Assembly: GCA_015233295.1 (NCBI GenBank)
Contig: JADFYC010000275.1
Location: forward strand, 1-5,236
DNA: 5,236 bases
DNA from: Deltaproteobacteria bacterium
Lineage (GTDB): Bacteria; Desulfobacterota; JADFXK01
Direction of reading: 5' to 3'
In this document: piece by piece, positions 1 through 5,236 of the stretch
Position numbering within the stretch: position 1 is the first letter of the stretch
How the letters are laid out: the number at the start of each line of letters is the position of its first letter
Notes under the pieces: generated by a model
Database searches by the model: none
The model's input: only the letters and a program-made list of their open reading frames with translations
What the model was told of the DNA's origin: nothing
Translations under genes and position numbers: made by a program

Positions 1-120
1 AAGTAGGCTGATCGCCGGAATAGGCCTCATCCAGGAGGACATAACTGTCGCGGGGTCAGAAGGCCTGTCCCGGTATTCTTAGTCTCAGAATCTATTGTTT
101 CATCGAGGTGGGGCTTCAGG
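1..120. other. Left-edge non-coding stretch, no supported gene
   Basis: No start codon with a ribosome-binding site is visible here. One plus-strand frame is open from the left edge to a TAG at 80-82 (26 residues), and one minus-strand frame is open from a TGA near 65 to the edge. Neither has support as a gene. A short inverted repeat, ATTCT (75-79) and AGAAT (87-91), lies downstream of the minus-strand nucleotidase gene. It is not followed by a T-run on either strand strong enough to call a terminator. Confidence 0.5.
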
Positions 121-783
121 TCAAGTCATCAGTTGACTGAAGCAGATGACGGCAGGAAATTCTTCCGTCACTTCATCCGGACCGTCAAAATTGTTCCGGG
201 CCTTGTGGAAAACGTGATCAAGTCCCCAGGTCCGGGCAGTTCTGAGTACTTCGAGATCATCATCCACAAACATGGTCCGGTTATTAGAGAATCCGACTTC
301 TTTCTTGATCCCGTCCCAAAACCGTGGATCTTCTTTGGGGTAACCGATATCAGAAGAAGAGATCATAGAGTGAAAATAACGGTCTAACCCGGTTCGGGCC
401 ATCTTGATGGCAATGGTTTTGGGATGGGCGTTGGTCGCTAAGTGGAGGCTCTTGTTTCGAGACAGCACGTAGTCCAAAAACTCGGTCACACCGGGAAGTA
501 CCGCCACTCGATGGCTGAGCTGGTTTTTTAGTTCGACTATGTCCAGTCCCAAGGTTCTACTCCAGAAATCAATATCGGTCCAATTCAGGGTCTTCTCTTG
601 TGATTTATACAAGGAAAACAAGTGGTCCTTAGCTTCGTCCAAAGACAGACCGTTCTTGGCCGCGTATTCACGGGGTACGGCCTTCATCCAGAAATAATTG
701 TCAAAATTTTTGTCTAGGAGCGTCCCGTCCAGGTCCAATAGAACACACTCCAGGTCATCCCAAATAACCATAGGTTTATTCAT
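121..783 (-). CDS. yrfG: HAD-family GMP/IMP 5'-nucleotidase, YrfG-like
   Basis: This 220-residue protein is a haloacid dehalogenase superfamily phosphohydrolase. All four HAD motifs are visible: motif I DLDGT with nucleophile D17 and acid/base D19, motif II T117 in ATNAHP, motif III K150 in GYPKEDPR, and motif IV D174/D175 in FVDDD. Between motifs I and II is a helical cap, as in subfamily I. From memory, the blocks DNYFW, AKNG, TLNW, GLDI, TNAHP and GYPKED are shared with E. coli YrfG, which dephosphorylates GMP and IMP; the length also matches. The product is expected to be cytosolic and Mg-dependent and to act in purine nucleotide salvage or turnover. AAAAGG (784-789) touches the ATG with no spacer, so the second Met (codon at 769-771, spacing 12) is an alternative start. 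The upstream start is kept because the residues ahead of motif I then match the YrfG length. The gene is divergent from the 868-residue gene, and no confident promoter was found. The family call is secure; the exact substrate is inferred. Confidence 0.88.
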   Translation of the reverse strand: MNKPMVIWDDLECVLLDLDGTLLDKNFDNYFWMKAVPREYAAKNGLSLDEAKDHLFSLYKSQEKTLNWTDIDFWSRTLGLDIVELKNQLSHRVAVLPGVTEFLDYVLSRNKSLHLATNAHPKTIAIKMARTGLDRYFHSMISSSDIGYPKEDPRFWDGIKKEVGFSNNRTMFVDDDLEVLRTARTWGLDHVFHKARNNFDGPDEVTEEFPAVICFSQLMT

Positions 784-1246
784 CCTTTTATCGTAAATGT
801 CAACCGGCAGGCTGCTACTCGGTCCGGCGATTTATCGGGTCGTGGCCTGCGGAGTATTGTGAAAATAATATTCAAAATGAAATATCACGTTCGGGGGAAA
901 ATAGCAAGATGGCTGGACCGAATATAGGCTTTTCTTTGATTTATAAGTTGGTCATAACAGTTTGAAGATGCTTTATAAATAGATTCGTACCGGTTTTATA
1001 GGTCCAACGAGAGGAAGAAAAATTTTAGCCTGGTCGTCACGGTTCAGCCGACGTGAGGGCCGGATAGAGTGTGCCCCGTTGAAGTTAAGTGAAAGCTGTA
1101 TGCCGATACTTGGCTGGGTGCCGATTTTTGTCACTGACAGACGAAAATAAGTTATCCGGGACTAATATAATCTAATGACTGTAAACGATGCCGAGCTCTC
1201 TGACGCCTTAGCTATCACATTGATATACCTGATAAAATAAGATAGC

Positions 1247-1274
1247 GGCCGGTCTCCTGGCCGGATTTGGCCGG
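1247..1274. repeat. Three GGCCGG direct repeats upstream of a promoter
   Basis: GGCCGG occurs at 1247-1252, 1259-1264 and 1269-1274, with start-to-start distances of 12 and 10 bases, close to one helical turn. The block ends 14 bases before the -35 hexamer at 1289. CGGCC (1246-1250) and GGCCG (1259-1263) can also pair as a 5-bp stem with an 8-base loop. This is either a protein-binding array or a GC-rich hairpin. The regulatory role is inferred from position only. Confidence 0.3.
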
Positions 1275-1288
1275 GATATGACAACTAC

Positions 1289-1318
1289 TTGACAAATCTG
1301 TAAATTTGAGTATATAAA
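1289..1318 (+). promoter_or_regulatory. Sigma70-type promoter
   Basis: A perfect -35 hexamer TTGACA lies at 1289-1294. It is followed by TATAAA at 1313-1318 (five of six consensus bases, spacer 18), or alternatively TATATA at 1311-1316 (spacer 16). The spacer is AT-rich. Transcription would start near 1325 and run rightward. It is the best promoter match in the window, but the next established gene is nearly 400 bases downstream, which raises the question of what it transcribes. Confidence 0.6.
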
Positions 1319-1324
1319 AACAAA

Positions 1325-1476
1325 CATCCGGCTTCCTGGATAAGCTGAATGCCGATCCCTGGTATCGGCCGCTGGCTACCCCAAATCGAATCTTCCGGGC
1401 TTTTCGGCCAGACGGGAAATAAGACTGCTTTCTCAATCTGTTATCTGATAGATAACGGGGAGTCTTTCTTTTTTCT
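1325..1476 (+). ncRNA. Candidate structured small RNA of about 150 nt
   Basis: The start is the expected start site of the promoter at 1289-1318; the end is a pyrimidine tract. Visible structure in order: ATCCGG (1326-1331) with CTGGAT (1336-1341), a tetraloop CTTC and one G-U pair; GCCGAT (1351-1356) with ATCGGC (1364-1369), loop of 7; GTTATC (1440-1445) with GATAAC (1451-1456), loop of 5. The last hairpin is enclosed by AAGACT (1421-1426) and AGTCTT (1461-1466), and is followed by TCTTTTTTC, resembling an intrinsic terminator. The outer terminal stem is weak and its interior is long. No known RNA family is recognised. A 47-codon ORF (1349-1492) overlaps and is the main alternative explanation. 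Confidence 0.33.
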
Positions 1477-1492
1477 CTGTGTGGCATTATAA
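1349..1492 (+). CDS. Possible small protein of 47 residues, unsupported
   Basis: An ATG at 1349 opens a 47-codon frame ending at TAA 1490-1492, beginning MPIPGIGRWLPQ and ending in the hydrophobic SFFFLCVAL. It lies 31 bases after the promoter at 1289-1318, with only GGA (1338-1340) as a weak ribosome-binding site at spacing 8. The product resembles no family known to me. Its reading frame runs through the terminator-like hairpin ending near 1476, so the small-RNA and small-protein readings compete. It is listed because the promoter is good and nothing else obvious is transcribed from it. Confidence 0.15.
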   Translation: MPIPGIGRWLPQIESSGLFGQTGNKTAFSICYLIDNGESFFFLCVAL

Positions 1493-1511
1493 TTGCGTAA
1501 ATTTTTCGAAT

Positions 1512-1560
1512 GGCCCAGGTCCTATCCTACTCAAAAACCATACCTGGATGTGATTGGGCC
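1512..1560 (+). promoter_or_regulatory. Extended imperfect stem-loop
   Basis: CCAGGT (1515-1520) pairs perfectly with ACCTGG (1542-1547) across a 21-base loop. GGCCCA (1512-1517) pairs perfectly with TGGGCC (1555-1560). The two pairings share 1515-1517, so they are either alternatives or a nested stem (GGCC outer, CAGGT inner) with a bulge on the 3' side. No T-run follows, so it is not a simple terminator. It lies in the leader of any transcript that reads from the promoter at 1289 toward the 868-residue gene. Function unknown. Confidence 0.3.
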
Positions 1561-1594
1561 GGGTCGTTTGAAGCCTCCAGACAACGTGGCTTGG

Positions 1595-1618
1595 GGCTAG
1601 CTCAAATTTGAGCTATCC
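1595..1618. promoter_or_regulatory. Palindromic putative operator
   Basis: TAGCTCAAATTTGAGCTA at 1598-1615 is a perfect 18-bp palindrome. It extends to 24 bp (1595-1618) with a single mismatched pair at 1597/1616. The centre is AAATTT and the ATG of the 868-residue gene is 97 bases downstream. No T-tract follows, so a terminator is unlikely. A dimeric DNA-binding protein site is the best reading. It does not match the CRP (TGTGA-N6-TCACA) or FNR (TTGAT-N4-ATCAA) consensus. Confidence 0.5.
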
Positions 1619-1656
1619 GGAGTAATGTCTGATTGGTTCAGTGGTTTAATCCCAAG

Positions 1657-1689
1657 TTGACCGGACCACCCCTTTTTCCTGTCTATAAA
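1657..1689 (+). promoter_or_regulatory. Weak candidate promoter of the 868-residue gene
   Basis: TTGACC (1657-1662) matches five of six -35 bases. The -10 candidates are TCTATA (1682-1687, spacer 19) or TATAAA (1684-1689, spacer 21), both farther than ideal. A start site near 1696 would leave a leader of only about 15 bases. The gene's ribosome-binding site is also poor, so expression may be low or activated, possibly through the palindrome at 1595-1618. Confidence 0.25.
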
Positions 1690-1711
1690 ACATGATGTTT
1701 CGGGTCTAAGT

Positions 1712-4318
1712 ATGGATGCACTGCTGGAGCGGATTACTGATCCTCAGGCTGTCAATGAGGCCGGCCTGGGTTTTTTATTTGAGTGGCTGGTTGGCCGATT
1801 TGGCTCAACTGAAGCCAAGGTCCGCCGGGAACTCTCTGCTAAGAATTTTGACCTGGAAGATCAGTCCCTTCTTTTGGCAGCGACCAAATCTTGGTATAAG
1901 TACGATTATCCCTTGTCTCTCCCGCAGGCCAGGAATATTATCCAGTTGGCTTCCATTAACCGCCGCAAGTTTCCATTATACCGGTTGATCCACTCTAACT
2001 CATTTTTACTGATCAAGACCACCTGGCTCCTGGAGCACTCACCCTATTTCTTGATGCTGGGTGATCAAACCAAAGAAGACCATGACCGGTTCATCCTTGA
2101 TTTCAGCAGCAAGTATGATCGACAATTCCTGAGACGGGTCCATGAATTGGACCGCCTGACGCCCCAGACCGACCCCTTTCAACTTCTCAGTGCCGGGTTT
2201 TGGGAAAATCGCTTCTGGGATCCCCTGGATCAGATCCTGGACGTGTACTACCGGAACATTAGAGGCATTGAATTGTCTTTTGATTTCCACCCATTTAACG
2301 TTACCAGATTATTGCCGGAGGAGCTTTCACCTTCCCGCAGGGCTTTGATTCGGAGCCTGGTGGACCGGGCCGGGATAGTCTTGTCCATCCATTCACCCAT
2401 CGTCGGTCCATATTTCCCTAAGCCGAACCCCCGTCTAGGAAAGCAACATTTTGCCAATCCCGGAAAAAAATTAAACCTGATCAAAGAGACTATCCAGTTG
2501 GGCCTGGACATCAAGGCCAAGACCGTCGTGGTTCACGCGGTCGATTTGGATCAAGACCGGAACATGGCCGAGCTGGTCAAGTACGCTACTCGGGGAGCGA
2601 TCCACGTCACCTTCGAAAATTACTGTGATACAAAAGATAAACAAACGACTCAAAGGTATCTGGACTTCATCTCCAGGATAAAATCTCATCTAACCGAGCA
2701 GGAGGCGGCGAACAATTTCGGCATCACCTTTGACAGCGGCCACATTAATATTGAGGGCGAAGATCCGGTAAAGGCCGCGGTGCGGGTTGGGAAGTGGGTG
2801 GTTAAAAACAAAATCTTTCTCCACGTACATGCCACGGATAACTATGGTCAGTTGCTCTATTCGCCGCCCAATTTCAGCGCCGACGTCCACAGCAACGTGG
2901 CCGGAAAAGGGATCAACAATGAAATGATCATTAAGATTTTCCGGTCGATGGGCCTTGATATGGAGGTCGTTGCCGAACAGATTCAACCACTCTCAAAGGA
3001 GGATATTCGAGTCATTGATCAGGCCAAAAAATGTCGGCTGGATCTTCCCTTCGAGAAGTTGGTATCCCTGGGCCGGGAGCGTCTGGCTGATACCCGTCCG
3101 GGAAATATGATCCAGGCAGATGAAAAACAAGAAGATGCTTATCTGTTCATGGTCGGCCTGGATGGAGAGCAAGCCTTGCGCGAGCATTTGATTCTTAGGC
3201 GGATCCAGGAGAAAAAGTATCTGTCCACGGAACAAGCAAAACAGGCATCAATTGACTTAATGAAAATGCCTTTGGAGAGCCGGGCCAACATAATTGAATA
3301 CTTAGATGAATTTTTATACCCCATTCATTGGGAAACCGGAGTGGCGGAAAAACGTGAAATAGACCTGATCTGTCAAAATATCAGCGGCGCCTTGTTCGGC
3401 GCGATCAACAATGAACACCTGTCGAGAATCTTTTCCAAGACCAAGACCTTCGCCAAAGGCGAGGTTATCTGTCGGCAAGGAACTGTCGGGGAGGAGATGT
3501 ATTTCATCAAGGTCGGCCGGGTGCGGGTGGTGGTCGACGAAGTGGACATGGCCCAGTTGGGGGTAGGGGAGCTGTTTGGAGAGATTAGCCTGTTTTATAA
3601 TATTGCCCGGACCGCGTCGGTGGTGGCCGACCAAGACGGGACTTTAATCGGGATATTGTCCAGACGCACGTTTGAAAAAATGATGGAGGAAGAGAGTGAC
3701 CACGTTCGGTCCCTGATCTATCGGCTCTACCTTTTTCTGCCGCAAAGATTACGGAACCTAAACGAAAAATACAAATCGGCGGTAGCTACCTTGAGGCAGC
3801 TCTTTGGACACAACCTGTCGGAACAGGAGTTGCGGGACAACGCCGAAAGTGATATGAATCTTTTCAAAGTCTTGCCTGCCGATATTTTGGGTCAGGATCT
3901 CGGCCGGTTGTTTAGTCACGAAAAGGTTTTTCCGGCTGGGGCGGTAGTCTTTCTCCAAGGGGAAACCGGAGACGGCGCTTATTTGGTTGATAGTGGCCGT
4001 CTGACTGTGATGGGGACGTACAACGAAGAAAAAATACCCTTAGGCGACATAAAGGAAAATGAAATATTTGGGGAAATGTCCTTGATCGATCATAAACCCC
4101 GCTCCGCCACGGTCACCGCACTTGTTGACACGCGGGTGAAGTTCTTGCCCAAGAAAGAATTCGCCCAGTTGATGGATGAGAAGTCCAGTTTGACTTTTAG
4201 ATTTATGTCTTCGATTAGCTTGAATATGTTTCGGCACATTCAACGCCTCGATTCCGGTTATGCCAAACTTAAGACCGGCTTTTTGACTAGCCCGGTCCTC
4301 AGAGACGATGAATCATAG
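1712..4318 (+). CDS. Endonuclease IV-like TIM barrel fused to two cNMP-binding domains
   Basis: An 868-residue cytosolic protein with no signal peptide or membrane segment. Residues 1-180 are helical, aromatic-rich and unrecognised. Residues 184-423 form an AP-endonuclease-2 / xylose-isomerase-like TIM barrel. Candidate ligands match the endonuclease IV set in order: H227, H275, E302, D341 and H344 (DSGH), H373 (HATD), D391 and H393 (DVH), and E422 (or E418). A helical linker spans about 424-565. cNMP-binding domain 1 is at about 566-660 (FGEISLF, E624, R633). Domain 2 is at about 724-828 (FGEMSLI, E788, R797). In both, Glu and Arg are nine residues apart, as in PKA and CRP cassettes. No DNA-binding helix-turn-helix follows, so it is not a CRP-type regulator. 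The likely role is a metal-dependent hydrolase or isomerase controlled by cyclic nucleotide; the substrate is unknown (sugar phosphate or DNA are both possible). The ATG has only a weak upstream site (TAAG at 1707-1710); the next Met is residue 115, so this start is kept. Confidence 0.9.
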   Translation: MDALLERITDPQAVNEAGLGFLFEWLVGRFGSTEAKVRRELSAKNFDLEDQSLLLAATKSWYKYDYPLSLPQARNIIQLASINRRKFPLYRLIHSNSFLLIKTTWLLEHSPYFLMLGDQTKEDHDRFILDFSSKYDRQFLRRVHELDRLTPQTDPFQLLSAGFWENRFWDPLDQILDVYYRNIRGIELSFDFHPFNVTRLLPEELSPSRRALIRSLVDRAGIVLSIHSPIVGPYFPKPNPRLGKQHFANPGKKLNLIKETIQLGLDIKAKTVVVHAVDLDQDRNMAELVKYATRGAIHVTFENYCDTKDKQTTQRYLDFISRIKSHLTEQEAANNFGITFDSGHINIEGEDPVKAAVRVGKWVVKNKIFLHVHATDNYGQLLYSPPNFSADVHSNVAGKGINNEMIIKIFRSMGLDMEVVAEQIQPLSKEDIRVIDQAKKCRLDLPFEKLVSLGRERLADTRPGNMIQADEKQEDAYLFMVGLDGEQALREHLILRRIQEKKYLSTEQAKQASIDLMKMPLESRANIIEYLDEFLYPIHWETGVAEKREIDLICQNISGALFGAINNEHLSRIFSKTKTFAKGEVICRQGTVGEEMYFIKVGRVRVVVDEVDMAQLGVGELFGEISLFYNIARTASVVADQDGTLIGILSRRTFEKMMEEESDHVRSLIYRLYLFLPQRLRNLNEKYKSAVATLRQLFGHNLSEQELRDNAESDMNLFKVLPADILGQDLGRLFSHEKVFPAGAVVFLQGETGDGAYLVDSGRLTVMGTYNEEKIPLGDIKENEIFGEMSLIDHKPRSATVTALVDTRVKFLPKKEFAQLMDEKSSLTFRFMSSISLNMFRHIQRLDSGYAKLKTGFLTSPVLRDDES

Positions 4319-4548
4319 GCGATCAGCCACGGTTTGCCACCCCCGGCAATAGTGATGACCATCCATATCCGGCTGTCTCGATGTCTCGGGCAATGGGGCG
4401 GAAAACGGATTACCCTGTTTTCTCGATCCAAGAGCCGGCCGCTCCCGATGAATTCCTGCATCCAATCCCTGGTTGAAGTTTATTGACTTAAAACAATGGA
4501 GATGCGCTCCAACCATTCGGCCTTAGAGCCGGTGAAAGGCGGCTATCT
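4319..4548. other. Intergenic gap with short hairpins, no clear terminator
   Basis: This 230-base spacer has GAAAAC (4401-4406) pairing with GTTTTC (4417-4422) across a 10-base loop, and TTGCC/GGCAA around 4335-4350. Neither is followed by a T-run. TTGACT near 4483 has no -10 partner at usual spacing. It is therefore unclear whether the two flanking plus-strand genes are transcribed together. Confidence 0.4.
4534..4539 (+). promoter_or_regulatory. Ribosome-binding site GAAAGG
   Basis: GAAAGG lies nine bases before the ATG at 4549, acceptable spacing for a Shine-Dalgarno site. It supports that start for the C_GCAxxG_C_C protein. Confidence 0.55.
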
Positions 4549-4998
4549 ATGGACAACTTTACGAACGAAATAAACCGTACCGCTGAATTGTTCAAACAGG
4601 GGTTTTCTTGTACCCAGGCGGTGTTCGCCGGATTCGGTGAGCGTTACCATATAGACAGAGAAATCGCCTTGAAGTTGGGTCGGGGATTTGGCGCCGGAAT
4701 GGGCCTGGGTCTAACCTGTGGGGCGGTCATCGGGGCCGGCCTGGTCCTGGGGTTTGCCGGCGGCGGAGTCGAGGAAAATGACCGCCGGGCCAGATACGGG
4801 TGCTATGATGCGATTAGGGATTTTGTTTCTCGTTTTGAGGCCCGGTACGGGACGATCAGGTGCAATGATTTGTTAGGTGTAGACATGAGTACCGAAGTGG
4901 GGCGAAAGGAAGCCCAAGAGAAAAATTTATTCGCCGGTGTTTGCTCTGAAATCGTCCAGAACTCCTCCCGGATTTTAGCTGAATTGATTCAACCATAG
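4549..4998 (+). CDS. C_GCAxxG_C_C family putative redox protein
   Basis: This 149-residue protein has the full pattern of the C_GCAxxG_C_C family (PF09719/TIGR01909), described as putative redox-active proteins of about 140 residues with four conserved cysteines. The four are C21 in FSCTQAV, C57 in the CGAVIG motif (family CGAxxG), C105 in IRCNDLLG and C132 in VCSEIV. C85 is an additional cysteine. A Gly-rich stretch at 44-73 (GRGFGAGMGLG, then GAGLVLGFAGGG) is typical of the family and looks like packed helices rather than a confident membrane anchor. Members occur mainly in anaerobes, often near transport genes; no transporter is present here. The biochemical activity is not established, so redox is the family's proposed role only. 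The length is normal and the gene looks intact, with a good ribosome-binding site. It follows the 868-residue gene at 230 bases, and a functional link is not shown. Confidence 0.88.
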   Translation: MDNFTNEINRTAELFKQGFSCTQAVFAGFGERYHIDREIALKLGRGFGAGMGLGLTCGAVIGAGLVLGFAGGGVEENDRRARYGCYDAIRDFVSRFEARYGTIRCNDLLGVDMSTEVGRKEAQEKNLFAGVCSEIVQNSSRILAELIQP

Positions 4999-5179
4999 TC
5001 AAATGTCTGCCAATGTGATTGACTTAAGAAACGGACAAACGCGCAACCAGTAACAAGCAACCGGCACCAGACGCTCCTGCGTGGCCAGACTATATACGGC
5101 GCATAGATGAAAGCTATGTCTCTAAGCCGGATTGATTGATAATAACTATTGGAACTATCCTTCAGTATATGATAGTTAC

Positions 5180-5233
5180 GAAAAAAGAAAGAAAACATCC
5201 GGACCATTCCCGATAGCCGGGACGCGCTTGGTC
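5180..5233 (-). terminator. Minus-strand terminator-like hairpin and T-tract
   Basis: Read on the minus strand, GACCA (5229-5233) pairs with TGGTC (5202-5206), and inside it TCCCG (5218-5222) pairs with CGGGA (5208-5212) around a 5-base loop, with an asymmetric internal loop between the stems. After six bases comes TTTTCTTTCTTTTTTC (5195-5180). The spacer before the T-tract is longer than ideal. It implies a minus-strand gene ending to the right of the window, convergent with the redox protein gene. Confidence 0.4.
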
Positions 5234-5236
5234 TTC

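Larger units (their letters stand above)
784..1711. other. 928-base intergenic region between divergent genes
   Basis: No established gene lies here. The left part (784-1240) is AT-rich in places and has isolated -10-like hexamers (TATAAT at 1166-1171, TATAAA at 974-979) without partners at good spacing. It also holds GTGA (859-862) and TCAC (885-888) flanking an AT-rich core, and a TGTCA-C-TGACA palindrome at 1129-1139. The right part is richer in signals: GGCCGG repeats, a good promoter, hairpins, an extended stem-loop and an 18-bp palindrome, listed separately. The size is large for a bacterial divergent spacer and fits either an undetected RNA or small-protein gene, or decayed sequence. 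No transposase fragment was recognised. Confidence 0.6.

Noticed and set aside
2..82. Plus-strand frame open from the left edge, 26 residues
   Set aside because: It is too short to judge and has no recognisable motif. An open minus-strand frame over the same bases looks equally plausible, so neither is supported.
909..965. 18-codon plus-strand ORF MAGPNIGFSLIYKLVITV
   Set aside because: It is very short, with no properly spaced ribosome-binding site and no promoter.
1100..1150. 16-codon plus-strand ORF MPILGWVPIFVTDRRK
   Set aside because: It is too short, has a weak ribosome-binding site, and no attenuator-like composition or downstream operon.
1215..1487. 90-codon minus-strand ORF
   Set aside because: It has no ribosome-binding site and a basic, low-complexity-looking product with no recognisable motif, and it is antisense to the promoter and hairpin region.
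1488..1493. TATAAT hexamer as a promoter for the 868-residue gene
   Set aside because: The -35 position at normal spacing is TTTCTT, only two of six consensus bases, and there is no extended -10 TG.
1712..4318. Fusion protein as a CRP/FNR-type transcription factor
   Set aside because: No helix-turn-helix follows either cNMP domain; the C-terminus after domain 2 is a short helical tail of about 40 residues.
4997..5024. AGTCAA/TTGACT inverted repeat as terminator of the redox protein gene
   Set aside because: The stem is only six AT-rich pairs with a 16-base loop and no T-run follows on the plus strand.
4989..5207. 72-codon minus-strand ORF
   Set aside because: It runs through the terminator-like T-tract, which gives the run of Phe at its start, and has no family features or ribosome-binding site.

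Overview
The window has three convincing protein genes and a long, signal-rich intergenic region. The organism is most likely an anaerobic Gram-negative bacterium, perhaps of the Desulfobacterota or a related group. That is an inference from gene content only: a C_GCAxxG_C_C putative redox protein (a family common in anaerobes), a YrfG-type nucleotidase, and base composition that looks about half GC by eye. There is no rRNA, tRNA, transposase or CRISPR array.

Layout from left to right. Positions 1-120 hold no supported gene. A minus-strand HAD-family phosphatase closely resembling the GMP/IMP 5'-nucleotidase YrfG occupies 121-783. From 784 to 1711 there are 928 bases without an established gene. 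This stretch contains a well-formed sigma70-type promoter (1289-1318), a candidate structured RNA or small ORF below it, an extended stem-loop (1512-1560), and an 18-bp perfect palindrome (1598-1615) about 97 bases ahead of the next gene. At 1712-4318 lies the main gene, an 868-residue plus-strand protein. A 230-base gap follows, then a 149-residue C_GCAxxG_C_C family protein at 4549-4998. The right edge carries a minus-strand terminator-like hairpin with a T-tract, suggesting that a gene beyond the window ends here convergently.

The most interesting object is the 868-residue protein. It joins an unrecognised N-terminal region of about 180 residues to an endonuclease IV / xylose-isomerase-like TIM barrel in which candidates for all nine endonuclease IV metal ligands can be found in order. 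A helical linker follows, then two cyclic-nucleotide-binding domains, each with the Glu and Arg of the phosphate-binding cassette at canonical spacing. The sequence reads as a cytosolic metal-dependent enzyme that could be switched by a cyclic nucleotide. Neither the substrate nor the signalling nucleotide can be read from the sequence, and no cyclase or phosphodiesterase is encoded here.

The genes do not form an obvious operon. The nucleotidase is divergent from the 868-residue gene, and the 230-base gap before the redox protein has neither a clear terminator nor a clear promoter. A shared purine-nucleotide theme between the nucleotidase and the cyclic-nucleotide-sensing protein is possible but speculative.
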